From assembly GCA_900539765.1 (NCBI GenBank), contig UQDF01000054.1, positions 1 through 13,430 of the forward strand: 13,430 nucleotides of DNA, given 5' to 3'. Origin of the DNA: an uncultured Porphyromonas sp. Its GTDB lineage: Bacteria > Bacteroidota > Bacteroidia > Bacteroidales > Porphyromonadaceae. The position numbers were made by a program, and so were the translations under genes. Below are positions 1-6,676 of the stretch, piece after piece. Under the pieces are notes generated by a model. The model was not told where the DNA came from. It ran no database searches and was given only the letters and a program-made list of their open reading frames with translations. The number at the start of each line of letters is the position of its first letter. Position 1 is the first letter of the stretch.

Positions 1-60
1 TTCATAGTTGTTGGGGTTGGCTTCCCAACTGTGTACTATTTCAGGAGAGGACAGACACCC

Positions 61-128
61 TATATATCATCATCTATATATGATATCTGTATAGCTTATT
101 TCTATATCTACTTATGATGATGATGATG
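61..128. other. AT-rich stretch ending in a trinucleotide repeat
   Basis: This stretch is mostly A and T. It contains a short inverted repeat (ATATCAT at 64-70, ATGATAT at 80-86) and ends in five ATG units at 114-128. I see no open reading frame or promoter in it. It lies just left of the 13-bp motif array (140-445), so it could be a strand-opening (DUE-type) element if that array is an origin. This role is inferred from composition and position only. Confidence 0.35.
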
Positions 129-230
129 GTACGTCGAATCTGTTCATAACTCCCGCTGTGCAGGAGCTAATGACACTTCTATAAAATCTTCTCTAGTCGG
201 CTCTGGGAGCTACTTAGAGGATATAAAAAG

Positions 231-264
231 GCGAGACGATCGTGAGCAGTTACGATCGTCTCGC
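231..264 (-). terminator. Perfect 13-bp hairpin, terminator-like on the minus strand
   Basis: GCGAGACGATCGT (231-243) and its exact complement (252-264) flank an 8-nt loop. Read on the minus strand the stem is followed by CTTTTTATAT, a fair U-tract, so it resembles an intrinsic terminator for leftward transcription. Read on the plus strand the following bases (TCTCTATCTG) are poorer, though it could still end a rightward gene lying before the window. No minus-strand gene is visible to its right before 568, so the transcript it would stop is unclear. It also lies inside the DnaA-like motif array and could act as a cruciform. Confidence 0.5.
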
Positions 265-305
265 TCTCTATCTGTACCTGTTGATAACTTGATCAAAACT
301 GGTTG

Positions 306-395
306 ATAACTCAGCGGTAACTTATTTGGATAATTGAAATCTTTTCGTAGCTATACAACTTCTCGAGATAAGCAAATAAGTTAGCAGTGAGTTAT
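306..395. repeat. Long imperfect inverted repeat, 23-nt arms
   Basis: Arms 306-328 and 373-395 are complementary at 20 of 23 positions, including an unbroken 11-bp block next to the 44-nt spacer (TAACTTATTTG at 318-328 against CAAATAAGTTA at 373-383) and an 8-bp outer block (ATAACTCA). The arms overlap or abut DnaA-like motifs, and the right arm runs into the direct repeat TGAGTTATTGA / TGAGTTATGAA (388-409). No coding potential is seen. The symmetry suggests a protein-binding or structure-forming DNA site rather than a transcript terminator. Confidence 0.55.
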
Positions 396-489
396 TGATG
401 AGTTATGAACAGACTTTTCGACAGAATAATGGGGGTTATGAACAGCTTGTTGACACCCTCAGCGCCACTGATAGTAATTAGCTTACGTA

Positions 490-520
490 TTGCGTTTAAC
501 AAAACATTTAAATATATTTG
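490..520 (+). promoter_or_regulatory. Bacteroidetes-type promoter for the 568-2145 gene
   Basis: TTG at 490-492 (the -33 element) lies exactly 20 nt before TATATTTG at 513-520. The latter matches the Bacteroidetes -7 consensus TAnnTTTG. Transcription would start near 527, leaving an untranslated leader of about 40 nt, A-rich just before the ATG at 568. Confidence 0.7.
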
Positions 521-567
521 TCCTCACATTGCTACGGATATCAACGCAAAATTAAAATAAGACTATT

Positions 568-2145
568 ATGAAGAAGGTACTCTTTATGATGCTACTATCC
601 CTATGTATGGGAGCTTTAGCCCTAGCACAGGACGAACCTACGATCATCACCCAGCCACCAGCGGGAGATACGATAGATCTCTATAGGACGACGACTGGGT
701 TTGAGTCTGTCTACTACTATGCCATAGCAGACTCAAGCTCTGGCGACTGGCAGCGAATGATATTCGGCAATGATGGGGCAGTGTATCTAGAGAATCCACT
801 CAATACACTCTACACGAAAACATGGATAAAGGGTTCGCGCGCTGATGGCGATACGATCTCCTTTCAGCTACCTCAAGCGATTTACTCTGAGGATGACATC
901 TTCAATGGTGGTAAGAGTTACGGATACCTCTACCGTATACACCCTGTCTCTCAAGATGGCAAGGATACATTCCGCCCTAATGAAGGGGAGGATAATCAAG
1001 TGCTACGATATGTGTGGCGCAACGATTCACTCATCATGATAATCCCCGAGGGTGAGATGATAGGTATGTGCAAGGATAATGGAGCCTGGACAAGCTATGC
1101 CGAAGGATCTTATAAGTCTGTACGCAAAGCTAATAATACGATCGCACCATCTGCTGGAGCCAAAGTGTGGGATGGACTCATGCTTTATATGGATATGGAG
1201 GGTAAGTCGCAGCTATATCCTGTGAAGTATGCCTTCGATGGCAATGACGTGTATCTAGGAGATCTATCTGCAAATGTAAAGGGACTGTGGATCAAAGGTG
1301 TAAGAGAGGGTAGTACAGTAACCTTCCCGCCCACATCCTATGTAGGTATAGATACCAAGACTGCCTGCTATGTATACGCCTCCTCAGCGATCTTGGGCAA
1401 AGGTGTAGACGAGATGGGCACCGAGTTTGACAAGCCCTGCTTTAGCTCGGATCCTCTAGTCTTCACATACGATGAGGAAAAGAATTCCTTAAGTACTAAG
1501 GGTATGCTCATGATACATAAGAGTATAGACGATGATCGCAGTACCAATATCTTCGACTCTTATCGCTATGCTCTTATCAACCTGTGGAACAAGAGACCAG
1601 CAGCACCGATGCCTCCCAAACTTACTGCTTACCAACCATACGATCCGAGTCCATATGGTGGTCCTGGTGGCTTGCAATTTACTCTAAGCTATTATTCTGC
1701 AGACTTTAACTACCTCGAGCCATCTCACCTATACTATAATCTATATATAGATGGACAGCTCAAGACCTTTAAAGCTGAGGAATATAAAAATCTCGAGACA
1801 GATATGACAGATGTACCATACTCATTCTATGATCAGTACGAGTTCTATAGGTATGATGAGAATGATCGTACTATTTACTTCTACCAAGAGGCAAAAGAAA
1901 AGATTGGAATGGAGGCTCTCTACATAGACGGGGATATACGTATCGGCTCTGGCATAACGGAGTATTATATCAATGGCGAGAATCCCAATAGCATCAGTGA
2001 GCCTAGCACTATGTCAAGGACGACCACTCTCGTGGAGTACTATGACCTATCGGGACGCAGAGTAAGCACTCCAGACAAGGGTGTCTATATACGCAAGATT
2101 ACCTACTCTGATGATACCCAAGAGGTCCAGAAGATCATCTTGTAA
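568..2145 (+). CDS. Exported protein of unknown function with sorting-tail-like C-terminus (525 aa)
   Basis: I do not recognise a named family. Residues 1-20 form a Sec signal peptide ending ALALA before Q21, with no lipobox cysteine, so the product should be cleaved and exported. Two related segments sit at about 69-106 and 223-260; each has a VYL motif, then WIKG, then a polar stretch and a T-x-x-F strand, so the body is probably a repeated beta-rich module. A Pro/Gly/Tyr-rich linker follows at about 344-370. The last 36 residues (YYDLSGRRV, then KGVYIRK, then a short basic-hydrophobic end) resemble the ends of secreted Bacteroidales proteins that carry type IX secretion or related sorting tails. 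A surface or secreted location is therefore inferred. The gene has its own promoter and is followed by a strong hairpin, so it is probably monocistronic. The ATG at 568 fits both the signal peptide and the promoter. Confidence 0.8.
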   Translation: MKKVLFMMLLSLCMGALALAQDEPTIITQPPAGDTIDLYRTTTGFESVYYYAIADSSSGDWQRMIFGNDGAVYLENPLNTLYTKTWIKGSRADGDTISFQLPQAIYSEDDIFNGGKSYGYLYRIHPVSQDGKDTFRPNEGEDNQVLRYVWRNDSLIMIIPEGEMIGMCKDNGAWTSYAEGSYKSVRKANNTIAPSAGAKVWDGLMLYMDMEGKSQLYPVKYAFDGNDVYLGDLSANVKGLWIKGVREGSTVTFPPTSYVGIDTKTACYVYASSAILGKGVDEMGTEFDKPCFSSDPLVFTYDEEKNSLSTKGMLMIHKSIDDDRSTNIFDSYRYALINLWNKRPAAPMPPKLTAYQPYDPSPYGGPGGLQFTLSYYSADFNYLEPSHLYYNLYIDGQLKTFKAEEYKNLETDMTDVPYSFYDQYEFYRYDENDRTIYFYQEAKEKIGMEALYIDGDIRIGSGITEYYINGENPNSISEPSTMSRTTTLVEYYDLSGRRVSTPDKGVYIRKITYSDDTQEVQKIIL

Positions 2146-2159
2146 CCCCCTTAAAGAAT

Positions 2160-2203
2160 GAAGCCTAGGTAACGCATTACCTAGGCTTCGTCTAGATTAG
2201 ACG
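2160..2203 (+). terminator. Strong hairpin after the 568-2145 gene
   Basis: GAAGCCTAGGTAA (2160-2172) pairs perfectly with 2177-2189 across a 4-nt CGCA loop. A second small hairpin (CGTCTA, GAT, TAGACG; 2189-2203) follows directly. It begins 15 nt after the stop codon, which fits a terminator, but no U-tract follows. It may act as a transcript-end stabiliser, or as a partial terminator allowing read-through into the lipoprotein genes, for which I find no clear promoter of their own. Confidence 0.6.
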
Positions 2204-2244
2204 AAAGATACCATATAGTATAACACTAATTGCTCTCTACTCAG

Positions 2245-3786
2245 ATGAAATATACTTATACTTTGCTCGTAGCATTACTCCTTGCAATGCTCTACTCTTG
2301 CTCGGAGCCTATGTCTACTCCAAACCCCACAACGATAACTCTGACTCCTGAACTCCTAACTCTACAAGTAGGTGAAAGCCAAAAGCTGACTCTCAGCTGC
2401 ACCCCAGAGCGAAAGGACTACGAAGTCTCCTATCAAAGCAGTAATTCAGCTGTATCAGTCGATGCTGATGGACGCGTAGTCGGTGTCTCCGTTGGTGAGG
2501 CTATCGTTACTGCTCAGGTGGGAGACAAGACAGCCTCTTCACGAGTTGTCGTACAGGCTGGGTCTACACCAGCACACACCTCCCTAAGCTTAAAGACAGA
2601 CCAGTTGGAGCTATTCGTCGGACACTCTGCACAGATTGAATACACTGTAACTCCAGAGGATGCACTCGTCACTTTCTCTAGTGATGAAGCTTACATCGCT
2701 ACTGTAAATGATAAGGGGCTAGTGACGGCCCGCTCTAAAGGTAATTGTCGCATAGCTGTGAAGAGTGCCGATACGACAGCTTATGTCTCTGTTTCTGTAT
2801 TTGAAAAGGGTATTGCTAGGGAGCAGGAGATGCCTCTGATGAAGTTTCAAGTCGAGCAAGATGCCTCAGGTAAGGTGACAGATGCCGAGGTCTTGGCGTA
2901 TGAAGCTGCGCTAGGACGTAAGATGAAATCTATACAGTATGACGATGAGCATACGCTGAGAGCCTTTGTCAATAAAGAGCTTAACGTGATAACCACTGCG
3001 GTCTATGCCATTGACGCCATTGATGGCGGTCGGTTGATATACGCTTATGGTAAGGAGTCGACGACTTATTGCCCTGTGACAAAAGAGATGTTAGGTCTCC
3101 TAGGCTTTACCGAGTTCACAACTCATAGGATCAATGGGTACCCTAATCCTGCACTACGATCTATCAATGACCAAGACCCGACACTCTCAGTACTCTTGCT
3201 AGACGAAGAGCATCCAGACCTCAATGCAACGATGTATATCGAGTTTGCACAAGATAATTACTCCAAGAGATTAGACCCTAAGCACCCGATAATTCCCGAG
3301 AGTCGAGACTTCCCCGCTGTTAGTGAGTTTAACTCTCATGATGAGGGACTCATCAAGGGCGCTGAGGAGAAGATAGGATATAGATACTGTGATGAATCAC
3401 AGTCTAAAAATGGAAATCTAGATTTCGAGCATAAGCCTGACAAGATCGCTCAAACAAACTTCGAATGGGTCTACTACATCAACAATGCTCCTAGCGGGTA
3501 TCCATACATCAATACTCAGCTCTTCTGCATCCGAAATCAGAAAGATATAGAGTCTGTTGCCATGAAGCAGTGGTTTAGCAATAATGGCTTCAACCAGAAC
3601 TATACCATCACAGAGACTGGAGTAGCCCGTGCTTACAATGCTAGTGGTGACTTATGTCAAGCCTTCATAGAGATTTACGACAACAAGCCCTTTGCCAAGC
3701 TACAGATCATCTTACAAGAGGATGTATCTGCTGGTATGTCTGCTCCGATGAGACCTCTCTCAAAAAGAATTCCAGCTCGCCGATAA
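2245..3786 (+). CDS. Lipoprotein with two BIG2 Ig-like domains and an unrecognised duplicated C-terminal region (513 aa)
   Basis: The ATG at 2245 is chosen over an upstream in-frame TTG at 2230 because it places a compact lipoprotein signal at the start: K2, a hydrophobic run, and lipobox L16-Y-S-C19. The mature protein should be lipid-anchored at Cys19. Bacterial Ig-like group 2 domains lie at about 30-105 and 113-186, each with the usual L-x-V-G-x-x-x-x-L start, a TPE segment, a D-x-x-G-x-V turn and a VxxG closing strand. Residues 195-513 match nothing I can name. They seem to hold two related halves (about 195-336 and 344-490), each with a leading E-x-x-hydrophobic helix, a central strand with an aromatic pair, a helix ending in GF, and a final beta pair (MYIEFA in one, AFIEIYD in the other). 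It is a paralogue of the gene 24 nt downstream and probably shares its transcript. BIG2 domains usually serve as surface spacers or adhesive modules; the ligand is unknown. Confidence 0.85.
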   Translation: MKYTYTLLVALLLAMLYSCSEPMSTPNPTTITLTPELLTLQVGESQKLTLSCTPERKDYEVSYQSSNSAVSVDADGRVVGVSVGEAIVTAQVGDKTASSRVVVQAGSTPAHTSLSLKTDQLELFVGHSAQIEYTVTPEDALVTFSSDEAYIATVNDKGLVTARSKGNCRIAVKSADTTAYVSVSVFEKGIAREQEMPLMKFQVEQDASGKVTDAEVLAYEAALGRKMKSIQYDDEHTLRAFVNKELNVITTAVYAIDAIDGGRLIYAYGKESTTYCPVTKEMLGLLGFTEFTTHRINGYPNPALRSINDQDPTLSVLLLDEEHPDLNATMYIEFAQDNYSKRLDPKHPIIPESRDFPAVSEFNSHDEGLIKGAEEKIGYRYCDESQSKNGNLDFEHKPDKIAQTNFEWVYYINNAPSGYPYINTQLFCIRNQKDIESVAMKQWFSNNGFNQNYTITETGVARAYNASGDLCQAFIEIYDNKPFAKLQIILQEDVSAGMSAPMRPLSKRIPARR

Positions 3787-3810
3787 TCATAACCCGAAAG
3801 AAATATAACT

Positions 3811-5340
3811 ATGAAAAAGCAACTCCTTATCATCCTCTCTCTCTTGCTAACCCTTACAGCATGCGAGAAGCCAGTTGGAGTATCTCTGACTATATCTCTC
3901 TCACCCGAAGCTATACAGCTCAAGGTCGGAGAGGAGTATCAGTTGACAGCTATTTGTACTCCTGAAGGTCTTGAGTCTAGGATCGTCTTCAAGAGCCAAA
4001 ACCCGCAAGTGGTATCAGTCTCCAGTCAGGGTGTCGTCACAGCTTTGTCTACGGGCGAGGCTATCATCACCGCACAGCTAGGCGATCAGGTGGCTACCTC
4101 AACAGTTACCGTCCGCAATGACTCAGAGACCGCACTAATTGTAGAGACGACAGAGCTAACACTTAAGAAGGGAGAGACGCGTCAAATCGTCTATAGTGTA
4201 TCTCCTCAAGAGACCCCTGTGACCTTTACTAGTGATAACCCCTCAGTAGCTGAGGTAGATGAGCTGGGTGTGGTGTCTGGTATAGATGTAGGAAGCTGTC
4301 AGATCAGCATACAAGCTGCAGATACAGTCGTTCGGGTGCCAGTCTCCGTAGTCGCTGAGGATATTCCTCAAGAACTGCCTCTACTAAAGTTTGATCCAGT
4401 CAAAGAGAACTGGATCATTGTAGACAAAGAGATCCTAAGCTATGAAAAGAACCTAGGGCGTACTCCTCAGGATATAAATTGGGATCACGAGATACCTATG
4501 CCTGGCTTTGTAAATACTGGACTAAAGACTATCACAGCGGTCATCTACGGTATGACTTCAGAAGACCCTCTCGGAGATGTCATAGCAGCATATAGCAAGG
4601 AGACGCTCCAAGACTGCAGTAATACGCGAAAGATGTTAAGTCAGCTAGGCTTCAAGACTCTGAATAAGGAAGAGCTTACGTTTGGTGGCAAGACCTTCCC
4701 CGTACTCCGAGGCACTCACGAGAGCAATCCTCGGCTGACTGTCTTCCTAATGGATGATGCCTACCCAGAGCTACAAGCGACTATGTATATAGAGTTCGCC
4801 TTAGCGGCTCCAGAGGCTCCGATGGATGCTGAGCATGAGATCATACCTGATGCGGTAGACTTTCCATCCGTAGAGGACTTTCGCAAGAAAGATGTAACTA
4901 GTATAAAAGCTTTCGAGACCGCTCTGGGGCTACGCAATTATGCGCCAGAATATTCATCTGACACTTCGCTAGACTTCGAGACGCTTGAGGACAAAGTCTC
5001 CAAGACTAATATTCGGTGGGTCAACTATATCTGTGAGGCTCCCAATGGTGTTCCCTTCATCAATATGCAGCTACTATGTATATCGGGCGAAGAAGACTTG
5101 GAGTCTGAGGCATTTAAGTCCTATCTAAAGGCTAATGGATTTGGCCTAAACTACACCTATACAGATGGTGTCGTCAACGCCTATAATGCTCATGGAGACT
5201 TCTTAGGGGCCTCCATAAAGAGCTACGAGGATGGTACTTTTTGCCAAATACAGATCCGTCTTAAAGAAGACAAAAAGAAAGCTTCGCCTCGATTGCTATG
5301 GCTACAGAATCGGAGACATCATAATAAGAGAGTCAGGTAG
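3811..5340 (+). CDS. Paralogous BIG2-domain lipoprotein (509 aa)
   Basis: This is a tandem paralogue of the preceding gene with the same layout. The signal peptide ends in lipobox L15-T-A-C18. BIG2 domains lie at about 26-102 and 109-181; the first contains GEAI(V/I)TAQ(V/L)GD, nearly identical in both proteins. An unrecognised duplicated region spans about 189-485. The two proteins share ATMYIEFA (here 323-330), an LPLLKF/MPLMKF entry motif, an IIP segment before a D-F-P motif, and an AYNA-x-GD motif near the end. The differences in between are large, so the duplication is old or the copies have diverged for different ligands. It ends in a short very basic tail (RRHHNKRVR) absent from its partner. 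Its last 8 bp overlap the convergent MATE gene, with no room for a separate terminator. An A-rich patch precedes the ATG in place of a Shine-Dalgarno site. Confidence 0.85.
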   Translation: MKKQLLIILSLLLTLTACEKPVGVSLTISLSPEAIQLKVGEEYQLTAICTPEGLESRIVFKSQNPQVVSVSSQGVVTALSTGEAIITAQLGDQVATSTVTVRNDSETALIVETTELTLKKGETRQIVYSVSPQETPVTFTSDNPSVAEVDELGVVSGIDVGSCQISIQAADTVVRVPVSVVAEDIPQELPLLKFDPVKENWIIVDKEILSYEKNLGRTPQDINWDHEIPMPGFVNTGLKTITAVIYGMTSEDPLGDVIAAYSKETLQDCSNTRKMLSQLGFKTLNKEELTFGGKTFPVLRGTHESNPRLTVFLMDDAYPELQATMYIEFALAAPEAPMDAEHEIIPDAVDFPSVEDFRKKDVTSIKAFETALGLRNYAPEYSSDTSLDFETLEDKVSKTNIRWVNYICEAPNGVPFINMQLLCISGEEDLESEAFKSYLKANGFGLNYTYTDGVVNAYNAHGDFLGASIKSYEDGTFCQIQIRLKEDKKKASPRLLWLQNRRHHNKRVR

Positions 5341-6676
5341 TAGTATCCCTCAGCGGACGCCTATACCAGATCGTCGTGAGGATCGCTGTACGTACCAGTA
5401 GATAGCTGTCGAAAGCGATCCACAAGGCGGTCATACCGAGCGAATTATAGAGCAGATAGTAGAGCGCAAAGAAGACAATACTCGATCCTATCATAGACCA
5501 CTTGAGACCTGCCGAGCGGGTCGTGCCGGCGTAGATACCATCCCAGAGGAAAGCACCGAAGCCTACCAGTGGGATCAGGGCTGCCCAGAGATGATACTGC
5601 CTAGCGTAGGCAATGATCTCGTCGTGACTGCTCAAGAGACGAAGCAAGCCATCGGGATAGAGCGCAAAGAGGAGCGCAGCAAGGAGTGATAGGACGATAC
5701 CTATGCCAAAGAGACGACCTATCACTGCATTGAGTAGATCTATACGACCCGCTCCGAGGTAGCGCCCTGAGAGCGACTCACCAGCGTAGGCAAAGCCATC
5801 CATAAAGTAACTGAAGATACTGAAGAACTGCATCAGCAGCGCATTAGCTCCCACAGCGATCGCACCCTCACGCACACCAGCATAGGTGAAGAAGAGCGTA
5901 ATACTGCTGAGTAGCAAGGAGCGAAGCATCAGATCGCGTCCGAGGAGGAGGTAGCGTCCGTAACCCGTCGTATCGGTGAAGTGACTGAACCGCAGATGAC
6001 GCACGAGATAGCGATACCTGATGAGGAGGGTTATGAGCAGTAGGAGTGCCTGACTATACTGCGCTACGCAGGTGCCGATAGCGAGTCCCTCGACACCCAT
6101 CTGATAGTGGACGACGAGCGTATAGGAGACGAGGAAGTTGACCACGAGTGCGCTCATGGAGGCAATCATTGGGATGCGGGTGTTTTGCATACCGATGAAC
6201 CATCCATTCAGCGCATAGATCATCATGACAGCAGGGGCTGCCGAGAAGATGATCTGGATATATTGCTCAGCTTCTGCGCCTAGTCGCTCAGCAGCACCGC
6301 CTGTGACGACACCACTCAGGAGCGTGGCAAAAGGAGAGATGATCTGTACGACGATCGTGCAGAGGAGTGCCATCGTGATGCCACGAGCCAGTTGACGATT
6401 GATGTCAGAGCTGTCTTGCCGGCCATAAGCTTGAGCTACGAGTCCCGTCGTGCCTAGTCGTATGAAGCCAAAGAGCCAGTAGATCGTGTTGGTGATGGTA
6501 GCCGCCACGGTGACCGAGCCGATAGCTTCGGGGTGAGCCATATGTCCCGCCAGTCCTACATCGATGAGCGAGAGTAGCGGGACGGTAATATTAGAGATGA
6601 TGTTGGGGATCGTGAGTCGCAAGATCTGATGATTGATCTGACGGCTCAGTTGTGGATCCTCTATCTTAGCGTGCAT
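5333..6676 (-). CDS. MATE-family multidrug/toxin efflux transporter, DinF-like (447 aa)
   Basis: A polytopic membrane protein of the usual MATE length, with roughly twelve hydrophobic segments. The N-terminal half shows the family pattern: a LTIPNI(I)SN first helix, then P-L-x-x-x-IDVGLAGH (about 33-45), an A-A-T-x-x-N-x-x-Y-W-L-F segment and an R-x-G-T-T-G-L-V-A-Q-A-Y-G loop (73-85). These are typical of DinF-like MATE proteins, which export organic cations or other small molecules using a Na+ or H+ gradient at the inner membrane. Its ATG directly abuts the rmlD stop (TGA then ATG), so it should be translated by coupling as the last gene of the operon. The neighbouring rhamnose gene raises the possibility of a polysaccharide-lipid flippase from the same superfamily, but the motifs favour MATE. 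The 3' end overlaps the convergent lipoprotein gene by 8 bp. Confidence 0.9.
   Translation of the reverse strand: MHAKIEDPQLSRQINHQILRLTIPNIISNITVPLLSLIDVGLAGHMAHPEAIGSVTVAATITNTIYWLFGFIRLGTTGLVAQAYGRQDSSDINRQLARGITMALLCTIVVQIISPFATLLSGVVTGGAAERLGAEAEQYIQIIFSAAPAVMMIYALNGWFIGMQNTRIPMIASMSALVVNFLVSYTLVVHYQMGVEGLAIGTCVAQYSQALLLLITLLIRYRYLVRHLRFSHFTDTTGYGRYLLLGRDLMLRSLLLSSITLFFTYAGVREGAIAVGANALLMQFFSIFSYFMDGFAYAGESLSGRYLGAGRIDLLNAVIGRLFGIGIVLSLLAALLFALYPDGLLRLLSSHDEIIAYARQYHLWAALIPLVGFGAFLWDGIYAGTTRSAGLKWSMIGSSIVFFALYYLLYNSLGMTALWIAFDSYLLVRTAILTTIWYRRPLRDTTT

Larger units (their letters stand above)
140..445. repeat. Array of five DnaA-box-like 13-bp motifs (possible oriC or DnaA-binding region)
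   Basis: Five copies of a 13-bp motif CTGTTNATAACTC occur in this gene-free region. Three read on the plus strand: 140-152, 278-290 (ending CTT) and 300-312 (starting TGG). Two are in reverse complement, 400-412 and 433-445. Copies 140-152 and 400-412 are perfect complements over 13 bp. The core, read in DnaA-box direction, is TTATGAACA (three times), TTATCAACA (once) and TTATCAACC (once). The first two each match eight of nine positions of the DnaA-box consensus TTATNCACA. A weaker relative, TTATCCAAA, is at 325-333 on the minus strand. The left three and right two face opposite ways around a long inverted repeat. A replication origin or DnaA-titrating or regulatory site is the best reading. 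Operators for a local regulator are the alternative. Confidence 0.5.

Noticed and set aside
9..29. GTTGGG/CCCAAC hairpin at the left edge as a terminator
   Set aside because: The stem is only six pairs with no U-tract and the upstream gene is not visible.
114..128. ATG trinucleotide run as a DnaA-trio element
   Set aside because: DnaA-trios read 5'-TAG or TAA on one strand; this run is GAT/ATG/TGA and does not fit.
2230..2244. TTG start five codons upstream of the first BIG2 lipoprotein
   Set aside because: The ATG at 2245 gives a standard lipoprotein signal peptide; the extension adds nothing recognisable.
5333..6676. Wzx-type polysaccharide flippase
   Set aside because: Next to rmlD this was plausible, but the N-terminal motifs (IDVGLAGH, RLGTTGLVAQAYG) are those of MATE/DinF proteins.
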